A model generated the notes under the pieces. That model saw nothing but the letters and a program-made list of their open reading frames with translations. It was not told the origin of the DNA and did not search any database. A program made the position numbers and the translations under genes. 45,609 bases of DNA from the NCBI GenBank assembly GCA_031278895.1, contig JAITJN010000017.1:1-45609 (forward strand), in the 5' to 3' direction. This stretch comes from Candidatus Endomicrobiellum guadaloupense. GTDB lineage: Bacteria > Elusimicrobiota > Endomicrobiia > Endomicrobiales > Endomicrobiaceae. Positions 26,663-36,090 of this stretch are shown here, piece by piece (position 1 is the stretch's first letter; each line of letters begins with the position of its first letter).

Positions 26663-29374
26663 ATGAAAAAACTTTTATTTTTTATATGTACACTATTTTT
26701 ATTATCAGCGCATAATTGCTTTGCAGGACATATACTTATAGTTGATAAAGTAAGTGGGCGCGTTATTAACGGAAATTCTCCTGCGTCTGAAAGCAGTCAA
26801 GCAAGTGAAGATCCAAACTTTAATACAGTATTGGTCTCAACTGGTATTATTTCTATAGTTAATGGTGCACAATGGTCAAGTGGGGATGTGTCAAACAATA
26901 AAATCCTATTGAATTATGGAAGCAATGTACAGACTGTTTGTGGTGGGTACATCGTATATACAGGTAATGCATATAACAATGAAATTATAATTAATGGTGA
27001 TGCAATCGCAGGTATGACTTCAAGCAATCTAAACAGTCCAATCGGTATTGTATACGGCGCGCGAGTTTCCACAGGAAATGCACATAATAACACTGTTGTA
27101 GTTGAAAATGGCGGAATAGTAAATTTTGACATTCGAGCTTCAATGGTTGATGATGGTAATGCAATAGATAATACTATTACGGTAAATTCTGGAGGAGCTG
27201 TAAAAGGAACGATTTATGGTGGAATGAGTAGAAAAAATGGTCATGCAAATACAAACACAGTTATAATAAACGCCAGAGCAACTGTAAACAATGATGTTTA
27301 TGGTGGGCGGGCAACAAATGGAAACGCTAACAACAACTCAGTCACAATTGAAGCTAGTAATATAGGAAATTGTGTTAATGGCGGATTTGTTAGTAATTTT
27401 GGCTATTCTATAGGCAATACAGTAAATATAAGGACCGGGACTATAGGAGCAGATGTTTATGGTGGAGGTGCAACACATGGAAACGCTAACAACAACTCAG
27501 TCACAATTGAAGCTAGTAATATAGGAAATTGTGTTCATGGCGGCTGGAGCAATGATGGGGATACAAATGACAATATAGTCAATATAAGATCCATGTCCAA
27601 AATATCACAAAATGTCTATGGTGGGTGGGCTAGAGGGAATGGAAATGCAAATGGGAATTTAGTTAATTTAGAAAACTCTAATATAAGCTCACATGTTTTT
27701 TGTGGGCGTGTTGGTGGTAATAATGGAGGAGACAGTAATAACAATACTGTTAACATATATGGTACAACAAATGCTGAAAAAGTGTATGCTGCGTATATTC
27801 ATAATAATGGCAATGCAAGAAACAATATTATTAATATTTATGGAACTGCAAATACGAATATTCTTTGCGCATGGGTTGATGGTAATGGTTTAGCAACAGA
27901 TAATAAAGTTATAATTCACGAAACCGGCAAACTTGGCCAAGACTTTATCATATTTGGCGCGAAGACTGAAGAAGGAGCAAATAATAATACGTTGGAAATA
28001 CATTCTAAAGATAATATTGCATATGGAGTTTATGGTTTTCAAAATTATATTTTCTTTCTGCCTTCAGACATAAAATCTGGTGATACAATGTTTACAGCAC
28101 TTAATGGAAAAGGACAAGACAGATGGGATGTGCACAGCAGCGGCTTCTTCCATGATAATAGAATAGATCTTACCAGTATAGTCAAAATTGATATAGAGAT
28201 GTCTCCTTATACTAAATTAAACCAAGGCGATTCCATAACTATTTTGTGTTCCAATGATGGATTTGCTAACGATCTAAATACAGATATAAGAGAGATAGAA
28301 GGGCAAGGACAAACGCTTGCTCTCAATGTTAAGCATAAGTTCACATTACATAAAGAAGCACATAAGTTAAACGCTAAATTAGAATCAAAAAAAATCGAGA
28401 TCAGACCTGAAGCGAAATCTTTTTCTAAAGGCAACATTGGTGAACTAGTATTTTTAAATTTTGGGTCAGACCTTATAGCAAATAATGGAATACAAGAAGC
28501 ATCCAAAGTTTTAGGCTTAAAAGCTTTTGGCGCTTTTGCCGCAGGACAAAGCAAGTATAATATCGGAGGGACTATAAATTTAAATAATATATCATCGTTG
28601 TTTGGAATAGCAAAAAATTTTAAAATAACAGACGCAAGTACACACATAATCACTGCCGCAATATTTTGTGAATATGGAAATGGAAATTACAAAATAAAAG
28701 ACATAATATCTACAGGAGAAGTAAGAAGCAATGGGGATATAAGCTATATAGGAGCAGGATTGTTAGGAAAGCTAGATATTGGGAAAATTGAAGGATTGTA
28801 TTGCCAAGGCTCAGTAAGAGCAGGAAAAAGTAAAAACATATTTAATAGTGCAGACATAAGAGATACTTTTCAAAACAAAAAGGCAAGTTATGATTACGAT
28901 GTCCCATATTATAGTTGTCATATAGGATGTGGTTATACATATAAACTAGCAGAAAATATTAATTTAGAAGGGTATAGCAAATATATATTTACACACCAAA
29001 ATGAAAAAAAAGCAAATTTTTCTACAAGTGAAAAAATAAATTTCAAAGGACTAAACTCCAATAGAATAGGAGTAGGGGTAAAATGTAAATACGAAGGAAA
29101 AAGGGATAAAAAATCAACACAAAAACATACTAAATGGACAACAAATTTCTATACTGGTATTATGCATGAGCAAGAATTTCAAGGAAATATAAACGCTACA
29201 ACCCAAGATAGTTATCAATTAGAAGAAATAAATTTGTCAGGAGCAACAGAGGTAGGAGAATTAGGGTTTCAAATAAATGTCGGGAGAATAAATATAGATG
29301 TAAGTGGAGAAGTTTTTGTAGGAAAAAGAGAAGGAATAAGTGGAAATGTTAAAATAAAATGCGCTATACCATAA
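26663..29374 (+). CDS. Autotransporter-type surface protein with ~50-residue repeats
   Basis: A 903-aa exported protein. A signal peptide of about 21 residues ends NCFA before GHIL. Residues about 70-440 are degenerate repeats with the pattern GNAxNNxVxI followed by V-Y/C-x-GG, fitting a beta-helical passenger. Two units share a perfect 59-bp DNA segment. Several repeats carry a Cys where others have Tyr (QTVCGG, GNCVNGG, GNCVHGG, HVFCGR), which is unusual for a secreted passenger. Residues about 600-903 alternate hydrophobic and polar residues with GCGYTYKLAENINLEGYSKY, like a C-terminal outer-membrane barrel. The last residues (KIKCAIP) lack the usual terminal aromatic. It converges with the next gene, 12 nt apart. 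Confidence 0.75.
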   Translation: MKKLLFFICTLFLLSAHNCFAGHILIVDKVSGRVINGNSPASESSQASEDPNFNTVLVSTGIISIVNGAQWSSGDVSNNKILLNYGSNVQTVCGGYIVYTGNAYNNEIIINGDAIAGMTSSNLNSPIGIVYGARVSTGNAHNNTVVVENGGIVNFDIRASMVDDGNAIDNTITVNSGGAVKGTIYGGMSRKNGHANTNTVIINARATVNNDVYGGRATNGNANNNSVTIEASNIGNCVNGGFVSNFGYSIGNTVNIRTGTIGADVYGGGATHGNANNNSVTIEASNIGNCVHGGWSNDGDTNDNIVNIRSMSKISQNVYGGWARGNGNANGNLVNLENSNISSHVFCGRVGGNNGGDSNNNTVNIYGTTNAEKVYAAYIHNNGNARNNIINIYGTANTNILCAWVDGNGLATDNKVIIHETGKLGQDFIIFGAKTEEGANNNTLEIHSKDNIAYGVYGFQNYIFFLPSDIKSGDTMFTALNGKGQDRWDVHSSGFFHDNRIDLTSIVKIDIEMSPYTKLNQGDSITILCSNDGFANDLNTDIREIEGQGQTLALNVKHKFTLHKEAHKLNAKLESKKIEIRPEAKSFSKGNIGELVFLNFGSDLIANNGIQEASKVLGLKAFGAFAAGQSKYNIGGTINLNNISSLFGIAKNFKITDASTHIITAAIFCEYGNGNYKIKDIISTGEVRSNGDISYIGAGLLGKLDIGKIEGLYCQGSVRAGKSKNIFNSADIRDTFQNKKASYDYDVPYYSCHIGCGYTYKLAENINLEGYSKYIFTHQNEKKANFSTSEKINFKGLNSNRIGVGVKCKYEGKRDKKSTQKHTKWTTNFYTGIMHEQEFQGNINATTQDSYQLEEINLSGATEVGELGFQINVGRINIDVSGEVFVGKREGISGNVKIKCAIP
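27318..27535 (+). repeat. 59-bp perfect direct repeat, 159-bp period
   Basis: Copies at 27318-27376 and 27477-27535 are identical, with near-identity extending a few bases on both sides. The 159-bp offset is exactly 53 codons, so the frame is kept and one passenger repeat has been duplicated or homogenised recently. Confidence 0.9.
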
Positions 29375-29386
29375 ATGACTATATTT

Positions 29387-31936
29387 TCACTCTGTTAGCT
29401 TAGATGTTTCTTCATAAAAATCTTTTTTAAGATCATTAAATTTAAAATTTGTTCCAACATTGCAGTAAAACCCTCTGAGTATATCAGCTCCAAGGATAGA
29501 AGTATTTATATTTGCGTAAATGCCAAAAGACTTGGTAATGTCGTAAATGATTCCCGCATCGACATTGGCATTGAAGATATCATTTTCTATTCCTTTAATA
29601 GTCATGGATTGTCTGCCATTTTTCATTTTCTGTGTAATTTCACCATATCTGCCATAAAGAAGTAGATCTATTTTTAATTCAATCTGCCACTTAAATTTTG
29701 CATTTACACCATTGTTTATTTGAAACCCAAATACTGGTCCGGCTTTATTGTATGAATTATCAAAAACGCTTAGATTTGCAGCATCAGCACCTTTTTCAAT
29801 AAAATCATCTATATGTACATAATCATAATCAACTCCAACAAAAGGTCTTAAACATAATTTATCTCTGTAATAGAAACTATACGCAAGTTCAGCTGCAATA
29901 TTAACGCTATACCCTTCAAACTGTGCGTTAGTTTCCCTATTTAAATATTTTATACTTCTTGAGGAAGTATATTTTTCCCTACTACCAGCAAGCAAAGCTC
30001 TTATTTCTAAATTATTATCAAGAAAATATGAACCGTAACATCCAACATTATATCCGGTTATATCTACTTTATCATCATTCTCAATACAGTTAGAATCAAT
30101 AGAGCCTGCTGTTATACCAAAAATATGAGCATCATCTTTTAATGTATCAAAACCCACTTGGATACCATTGCGAGTAGATTTAAAATCGCCAGGAGAGTCG
30201 TTATTTCCTTCATATAAGTCATTAGCACTGTAGCAATGTCCCCATATATTTCTTTTGCTTAATGTATCATCATTTGGGAAGTAACTTCTTTCCAACCTTG
30301 AAAAAATATTATTTCTTACATCGTTTAGAGCTGGCACTGTAATGGCATTAGCATAAATATATCCAGAAAGACTATTCAAAGCATCTTTTTTACTTAAAGT
30401 ATTATTATCATAACGTGAAATCATGCTTCTTGGAGTACTCATTTTATCTATTGTGTCAATTATATAAAAGAAGTCCCCTAAGGATTGGCCATAATCACTG
30501 TCTAAAGCAAAAGCTGTTGTGCGCTCATTGCCTGACAAACCACTAATATTACTCAATTGATCAACTTGAATATTTAGATTGACCTCATTCCAGTGATTTG
30601 TATTTCCTCCACTACCATAATCAATGTCTCCATGAACTCTAGTCATTCTACTGCCTTGCGCATTTGTATTGTCAAAAGTAATATATCCATTTCCGCCAAC
30701 AACGCCGCTTGCTATAATTATGTTATATTTTAAACTAGAACTGTTAACGCCTGAAAGAGAAATTTTAACCCTGGTACCGTTCATTAGAGCGCTAGTATTA
30801 ACAATTATTAGATCTACATATCTGCTGTTCAAATCTACATCATAATATAAAGATGCCGCTGAATTTAACTTTTCAAATTTTAACTCGTTTGAGCTTCTAG
30901 TTACCATATTTATAAATGCGCTTGATGAAAAATTAACACTTTCTCCAAAAAATGTTGAACCAGCTCCAAAACGTAATGTCCCATCATATACATTAAGATT
31001 TTGAATGTAAAAATCTCCATTAAAGATAAGTACTCCTTGTCCTATTTTAGTTACAATATTATTGCTAGCGTTGCATACTATTCCACCGTCAAGAGTTATT
31101 GTCCTTGCCTTAGCTACATCAAATGTCAAATTGCTACCTGATTCCATATATATATCATTTCTTAAATAAGTACCATCTAATTCTCTTTTCATTGTATTTC
31201 CAGAAAACAGAACATCTTTTGTTATAGCTCTTATATTTGAAAAACCTCCTACTAAGTATAGCGCTCCGCCAGAATTAGCTTTATTGCCAATAAAATATCC
31301 ACCATCATTTAAAACAATACCATTCGCACGTACTACCCCGCCTAAAGAAGACTCATTATTTTCAGCAATAACATAAGATTCGAACTTTACACTTCCAGAA
31401 GCACAATAAACAGCTCCAGCTCCACTTAAAGCTGAGTTTTCTTTAAATACAACATTATCAGTAAACGTTAGAGTTCCTGAAGATAAAAATATAGCTCCTC
31501 CTGCGCCTGTTCTTGAGCTATTTTGTATAAAAGATGCTTTACCATTTAATGTAAAATTCATTCCAGGGATACGAATTGCAGCACCACCATTAAGAGAACT
31601 CCCCTTATAAATCCCTCCTTTTAGAACTATTTTATTTATATTTAAAGATGTATTCTGTGAATTTTCTGTAAGAGAAAAAAAACTATTCTCGTTGCTTGCT
31701 GTAAGAGTTCTTGTTGTGTTGTAATCATCGCTACTTAGACTCGAGCTTGATTGAAGGACAATTGATGTTGATAAAGAAAAGTTCTCATAGAAAATAGCAG
31801 GATTGCTAGCACTGATAGCTGCCCAATTTTCAGTATTATCTACATCAGACTGCGTTTTAAAGTTTACAGCGCTTAAAAACGCTGTAGTATAAAAGAAAAA
31901 ACAAATAATAGAACCTATTATTTTTAACTTTTTCAT
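29387..31936 (-). CDS. Pmp-like autotransporter surface protein
   Basis: An 849-aa protein with a signal peptide (about residues 1-23, ending TTAFLSA). The passenger (about 90-450) carries Chlamydia Pmp-type motifs, repeated FxxN and GGA[IVL]: FIQNSSRTGAGGAIF, FKENSALSGAGAVYC and FIGNKANSGGALYL. A linker follows, then a C-terminal autotransporter barrel from about 575 (NIWGHCYSANDLYEG, GIQVGFDTLKDD, GYNVGCYGSYFLDNN). The last strand reads FYCNVGTNFKF, an aromatic end, then a 15-residue charged extension. It probably acts in adhesion or host/surface contact, which is inference. The -10 box lies eight bases before the ATG. Confidence 0.83.
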   Translation of the reverse strand: MKKLKIIGSIICFFFYTTAFLSAVNFKTQSDVDNTENWAAISASNPAIFYENFSLSTSIVLQSSSSLSSDDYNTTRTLTASNENSFFSLTENSQNTSLNINKIVLKGGIYKGSSLNGGAAIRIPGMNFTLNGKASFIQNSSRTGAGGAIFLSSGTLTFTDNVVFKENSALSGAGAVYCASGSVKFESYVIAENNESSLGGVVRANGIVLNDGGYFIGNKANSGGALYLVGGFSNIRAITKDVLFSGNTMKRELDGTYLRNDIYMESGSNLTFDVAKARTITLDGGIVCNASNNIVTKIGQGVLIFNGDFYIQNLNVYDGTLRFGAGSTFFGESVNFSSSAFINMVTRSSNELKFEKLNSAASLYYDVDLNSRYVDLIIVNTSALMNGTRVKISLSGVNSSSLKYNIIIASGVVGGNGYITFDNTNAQGSRMTRVHGDIDYGSGGNTNHWNEVNLNIQVDQLSNISGLSGNERTTAFALDSDYGQSLGDFFYIIDTIDKMSTPRSMISRYDNNTLSKKDALNSLSGYIYANAITVPALNDVRNNIFSRLERSYFPNDDTLSKRNIWGHCYSANDLYEGNNDSPGDFKSTRNGIQVGFDTLKDDAHIFGITAGSIDSNCIENDDKVDITGYNVGCYGSYFLDNNLEIRALLAGSREKYTSSRSIKYLNRETNAQFEGYSVNIAAELAYSFYYRDKLCLRPFVGVDYDYVHIDDFIEKGADAANLSVFDNSYNKAGPVFGFQINNGVNAKFKWQIELKIDLLLYGRYGEITQKMKNGRQSMTIKGIENDIFNANVDAGIIYDITKSFGIYANINTSILGADILRGFYCNVGTNFKFNDLKKDFYEETSKLTE

Positions 31937-31944
31937 CTATCGGG

Positions 31945-31973
31945 ATTCTATATAATACTTTGAGATTTGTAAA
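31945..31973 (-). promoter_or_regulatory. Putative promoter of the Pmp-like autotransporter
   Basis: On the minus strand TTTACA (31973-31968), a 17-nt spacer and TAGAAT (31950-31945), with only eight bases (CCCGATAG) to the ATG. A leaderless or nearly leaderless mRNA is implied; no ribosome site is visible. Confidence 0.55.
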
Positions 31974-31997
31974 ATATAAAAATATATTTAAAATGAA

Positions 31998-32267
31998 TTA
32001 ATCTTTAATTGAAAATCTATACTCTATCTCTCCAGGAGCTATAACGTTTAGTTCGATACGGACCATTCTTTCTAAGTAAGATGGTTCGTTTTCAAGATAG
32101 TATATTCTTTTTTTAAGCAATTCATTTTGATAACGAGCATATTTAATGCTTCTATTTAGTTTATTTACTTCAAAAAATCGTCTAACAAGAGTTCTGTTCC
32201 CTTCGTTAAAAATCAAAATTAACAAAAACACTAGTAATATAATATAGCGGATTCTTATTTTTTTCAT
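31998..32267 (-). CDS. ftsB: FtsB/DivIC-family septum formation protein
   Basis: An 89-aa bitopic membrane protein with one N-terminal transmembrane helix (about residues 7-20, YIILLVFLLILIF). A coiled coil follows (about 33-60, KLNRSIKYARYQNELLKKRI), then the family box YLERMVRIELNVIAPGEIEYRF. It fits the septum initiator family (FtsB/DivIC), which bridges FtsL and FtsQ in the divisome. It is the last gene of the long zapB-to-ftsB gene run, which also begins with division genes. Confidence 0.85.
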   Translation of the reverse strand: MKKIRIRYIILLVFLLILIFNEGNRTLVRRFFEVNKLNRSIKYARYQNELLKKRIYYLENEPSYLERMVRIELNVIAPGEIEYRFSIKD

Positions 32268-32293
32268 GATTTCGTTTTTAACAACTTTTCTTA

Positions 32294-32878
32294 TTATTGA
32301 GCTGGAACTTTTTTTTCAGACATACTAGTTACAGAACCAAAACCTTTAATAACTCTTTTTATAATATTTCTAGACATTTTACCCCAGACAATTTCTCTTG
32401 CTTCATCTTCGCTCATTCCTTCCCCGAAAGCGTCTTCATCACTTGGTCTTTTATTTATATCGCGATAAATCTGTATACCCTCCATGTTAGGTTCAGTCCA
32501 TAGAGTTACATTATTATCTTTATCAATCAGTGAAACACTTACAATAGTCCACATTTTGTATTGCTCTACAGAACCGCTTGTATCATATATAAGCGGTTGT
32601 AAAATGTATTTTTTAATAGTTGCAGTAAGAACACCATCTGCATCCTTTTCATCATTTACTAAGGACAAACGCCCATCAGTAATTATTTCATCTATAACCG
32701 CATTTGTAAATTTTGATTCTATACCGAATTGATTAGTATTATTTTCAAAAGGCTTAACATAAACATTCTTTATGTGTTCCGGCAGGAGTTGAGCTGCAGG
32801 TTCATAAGGAGACATGCACGAAGTAAGATTTGTTATAAATAAAGTAATCACAAATAAATATGTAATAAATTTTTTCAC
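32294..32878 (-). CDS. lptE: LPS-assembly lipoprotein LptE
   Basis: A 194-aa outer-membrane lipoprotein with lipobox LTSC (Cys21). The LptE pattern follows: LLPEHIKNVYVKPFENNT, then FTNAVIDEIITDGRLSLV, then ADGVLTATIKKYILQPL. LptE plugs LptD to deliver lipopolysaccharide to the cell surface, so the cell should build an LPS outer membrane. It is 13 nt after leuS, the same leuS-lptE adjacency seen in E. coli. The start is GTG at 32878 with GGAGG upstream. Confidence 0.88.
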   Translation of the reverse strand: MKKFITYLFVITLFITNLTSCMSPYEPAAQLLPEHIKNVYVKPFENNTNQFGIESKFTNAVIDEIITDGRLSLVNDEKDADGVLTATIKKYILQPLIYDTSGSVEQYKMWTIVSVSLIDKDNNVTLWTEPNMEGIQIYRDINKRPSDEDAFGEGMSEDEAREIVWGKMSRNIIKRVIKGFGSVTSMSEKKVPAQ

Positions 32879-32891
32879 AAAGCCTCCATAG

Positions 32892-35330
32892 CTACTTTGC
32901 TACTATAGTAACTATTTTATTTTTAACATATATCCATTTTATTATCTCTTTACCCTTTAACTGCAGCGAGATTTTATCGTTGGAACTTACAGCATTTTTA
33001 ACATCATTTTCAGACGCATTAACCGAAACTATAATTCTTCCTTTTAATTTTCCATTTATTTGAACTGGAAGTTCAACTGAGGATTCTTTAATCATATTCT
33101 CATCGAAGATAGGCCAAGCATGAACAGATATAGAGCCGTTATTGCCTAATCTTTCCCAAATTTCCTCGCAAATGTGAGGAGTAACTGGAGAAAGCAGTAA
33201 TATCAATGTCTTATATACTTCTAGAGACGCTCCATCATCATTAGAATGATATTTGTATGAATATAATACATTTACAAGTTCCATAATAGAAGATATTACA
33301 GTATTAAGTTGAAATTCTTTTTCAATATCAAGTGTTACCTTTTTTATTGTTTTATGCATTATTTTTAAAATATCTTCTCTATCTTTTTGAGAAGCAGAAT
33401 TTTCAGACTTTGTATTTACAACGTCAAAAAGACGCCATACTCTGTTTACAAATCTCCAACAACCCTCTATTCCATCAGAAGACCAGTCAAGCTGCTTTTG
33501 AGGTGGAGCTGCAAAAAGAATAAATAGTCTTGCAGTATCTGCGCCATATTTGGGAAGAATTTCATCTGGACTTACAATATTTCCTTTTGATTTTGACATT
33601 GCGCTGCCGCCGAGAATTACCATCCCTTGTGTTAATAGATTTGTAAATGGTTCATCATATTTTACAAGACCTAAATCTCTCATAACTTTAAACCAAAAAC
33701 GAGCGTATATCAAATGCATGCATGCATGTTCTATACCGCCAATGTATTGATTTACAGGCATCCAATAGTTTGCTTTTTGGCTATCAAAAGGTGCTTTGTC
33801 GTTGTGCACATCGCAATATCTTAAGTAGTACCAAGAAGAGTCTACAAAAGTGTCCATAGTGTCTGTTTCTCTTCTTGCATCTTTGCCGCATTTTGGACAT
33901 TTAACGCTTACAAATGTTTTGCTTGTCTTTAAAGGTGATTGCCCTGCTCCTGTGAACTCTACGTCTTGCGGAAGAAGTACAGGTAAATTTTTTTCAGGTA
34001 CAGGGACAATACCGCAATGATCACAATGAATCATTGGTATGGGAGCGCCCCAATATCTTTGCCTTGAAACCAACCAATCTTTAAGTTTAAAGTTTACTGT
34101 CTTTTTTCCAAAACCTTGTTTTTCAATCCAACTTGAAACAATATCAAAAGCTTCAGTTGATTTTGTTGAATCAAACTGGCCTGAATTTATGAGAATACCT
34201 TCATCTTCATAAGCATGTTTACTTACGTCTGAATTATCGCCTTTTATTACTTCTATAATTGGTACGCCAAATTTCTTAGCAAATTCCCAATCTCTTTGAT
34301 CATGAGCAGGAACCGCCATTATAGCGCCGGTACCGTATCCTGTTAAAACATAATCTGCGGTGAAAATATGGATTTCCTTTCCTGTAGCAGGATTTATAGC
34401 ATTTATGCCTTCTAATCTTATTCCAGTTTTTTCTTTGCTGGATGATCTCTCTATATTTGATTTTCTACTGCTTGCAACAATATACTCTGCGACCTGCGCA
34501 TAATTTGTGATTTGAGACTTCAGTTCATTTATTATTTCATGTTCAGGGGCTACAACCATAAAAGTCACGCCAAAAATTGTATCTGGTCTAGTAGTAAATA
34601 TTTTTAAGTTTTTTTCAGTACCTGAAATTTTGAAATCTACTTCAGCTCCAAAAGATTTACCTATCCAGTTTTTCTGCATAGACAAAACCTGTTCAGGCCA
34701 GCCGCCGAGTTGTTTGTGCCCTTCTAAAAGTTCTTGTGCATAATCAGTAATTTTTATAAACCACTGCTCCAAGTCTCTATGTTCAGTATGACTGTCGCAT
34801 CTCCAACAAGTTCCGTTTGAGACCTGTTCGTTGGCAAGAACTGTTTGACATGACGGGCACCAATTTACATTGGCACTTTTTCTAAAAACTAAACCTTTTT
34901 CCCACATCTTTATAAAAAACCATTGAGTCCACTTGTAATACTCAGGATCGCATGTTGCGATTTCTCTGCTCCAATCATAAGAAAACCCCATAGATTTTAA
35001 CTGCTCTCTCATACGAGCTATATTTTGTTTAGTCCATTTTGCAGGATGGATTTTGTTTTTCATTGCGGCATTTTCAGCAGGAAGACCAAATGCGTCCCAG
35101 CCTGTTGTGTACAAAACATTTTTTCCTCTCATTCTATGAAACCTGGCGCAAACATCACCAATACTATAATTTCTGACATGGCCCATATGTAAATTCCCAG
35201 AAGGATAAGGGAGCATTTCTATGCAATAATATTTTTCTTTTTTAGAATCTTTTCTACTTTTAAATATTTTATTTTCAGCCCATCTATTCTGCCACTTTTT
35301 CTCTATTGCTAAATGATTATACTCTGCCAT
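32892..35330 (-). CDS. leuS: Leucyl-tRNA synthetase
   Basis: An 812-aa class I aminoacyl-tRNA synthetase charging tRNA-Leu. It shows the HIGH box as GNLHMGHVRNY near residue 46, the GWDAFGLPAENAA motif, a zinc-type CPSC...CWRC insertion, a CP1 editing domain with TTRPDTIFG and GTGAIMAVPAHDQRD, and the KMSKS box AMSKSKGN near 570. The length is typical of bacterial LeuRS. It follows tlyA by 22 nt. Confidence 0.97.
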   Translation of the reverse strand: MAEYNHLAIEKKWQNRWAENKIFKSRKDSKKEKYYCIEMLPYPSGNLHMGHVRNYSIGDVCARFHRMRGKNVLYTTGWDAFGLPAENAAMKNKIHPAKWTKQNIARMREQLKSMGFSYDWSREIATCDPEYYKWTQWFFIKMWEKGLVFRKSANVNWCPSCQTVLANEQVSNGTCWRCDSHTEHRDLEQWFIKITDYAQELLEGHKQLGGWPEQVLSMQKNWIGKSFGAEVDFKISGTEKNLKIFTTRPDTIFGVTFMVVAPEHEIINELKSQITNYAQVAEYIVASSRKSNIERSSSKEKTGIRLEGINAINPATGKEIHIFTADYVLTGYGTGAIMAVPAHDQRDWEFAKKFGVPIIEVIKGDNSDVSKHAYEDEGILINSGQFDSTKSTEAFDIVSSWIEKQGFGKKTVNFKLKDWLVSRQRYWGAPIPMIHCDHCGIVPVPEKNLPVLLPQDVEFTGAGQSPLKTSKTFVSVKCPKCGKDARRETDTMDTFVDSSWYYLRYCDVHNDKAPFDSQKANYWMPVNQYIGGIEHACMHLIYARFWFKVMRDLGLVKYDEPFTNLLTQGMVILGGSAMSKSKGNIVSPDEILPKYGADTARLFILFAAPPQKQLDWSSDGIEGCWRFVNRVWRLFDVVNTKSENSASQKDREDILKIMHKTIKKVTLDIEKEFQLNTVISSIMELVNVLYSYKYHSNDDGASLEVYKTLILLLSPVTPHICEEIWERLGNNGSISVHAWPIFDENMIKESSVELPVQINGKLKGRIIVSVNASENDVKNAVSSNDKISLQLKGKEIIKWIYVKNKIVTIVAK

Positions 35331-35352
35331 TTTTCACTCCAAATAATATATT

Positions 35353-36090
35353 TTATTTTTGTAATAAAACAAAATGTTCTAGATTTCCTTTGGGACCTTT
35401 AAGTGCTGAGTCTGCTTCTGAAATTATTTTAAAATCTAAATTCAGAGCAAAATTTTTAATTTTATTTATAGCTTTTTGCCTTAACTTTTCGTCCCTTACA
35501 ACACCTTTCTTTATTTCTGAAGGTTCAAGCTCAAATTGCGGTTTTATCATAGCTAAAACAAAGCCTTTAGCTGAAATACTTTTATACGCTATAGGCAAAA
35601 TTTTATCAAGCGATATAAAAGAAACATCTATCGTTGCAAAGTCTATTTTATCTTTTAACAAGCTATTGTCAAAATACCTGAAGTTAACGTTTTCTATGTT
35701 TATTACTCTTTTATCATTTCTTAATTTATAATGAAGCTGGCCTGAGCCAACATCTACAGCATAAACTTTGACTGCACCTTTTTGAAGCATGCAGTCTGTA
35801 AAACCGCCTGTTGAAGCGCCAATATCAAGACAAATATAGCCGTCAACGTCAACATCTAAAGCATTTAGAGCTGATTCTAACTTCAGTCCACCTCTAGAAA
35901 TATAAGGGTTTATATTTTTCACTTCAACTATGTCTTTATCGTCAACTAGCAAACCAGGTTTATATTGGACTCGACCGTTAACAAAAACACTTCCACCTAT
36001 TATAAATGCTTGAGCTTTGGTTCTTGTCTCTGACAAACCATTTTCAAACAATAAAACATCAAGTCGTTTTTTATTTTTAGTTTTTTCCAT
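35353..36090 (-). CDS. tlyA: TlyA-family rRNA methyltransferase / hemolysin A
   Basis: A 245-aa protein with an N-terminal S4 RNA-binding domain (RLDVLLFENGLSETRTKAQA) and a FtsJ-like SAM methyltransferase domain (CLDIGASTGGFTDCMLQKGA). The C-terminal KPQFELEPSEIKKGVVRD is typical. TlyA proteins 2'-O-methylate rRNA; the hemolysin name is historical. A TTG at 36096 is an alternative start. ATG 36090 overlaps the dxs end by 14 nt. The dxs-tlyA neighbourhood is common in bacteria. Confidence 0.93.
   Translation of the reverse strand: MEKTKNKKRLDVLLFENGLSETRTKAQAFIIGGSVFVNGRVQYKPGLLVDDKDIVEVKNINPYISRGGLKLESALNALDVDVDGYICLDIGASTGGFTDCMLQKGAVKVYAVDVGSGQLHYKLRNDKRVINIENVNFRYFDNSLLKDKIDFATIDVSFISLDKILPIAYKSISAKGFVLAMIKPQFELEPSEIKKGVVRDEKLRQKAINKIKNFALNLDFKIISEADSALKGPKGNLEHFVLLQK

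Noticed and set aside
27100-27900. CRISPR-like regular repeats
   Set aside because: The repeats are degenerate, in frame with a long exported protein, and vary in length; they encode passenger repeats, not spacers.
28207-28653. 148-codon minus-strand open frame
   Set aside because: It lies fully opposite the autotransporter gene and shows no protein-like features.
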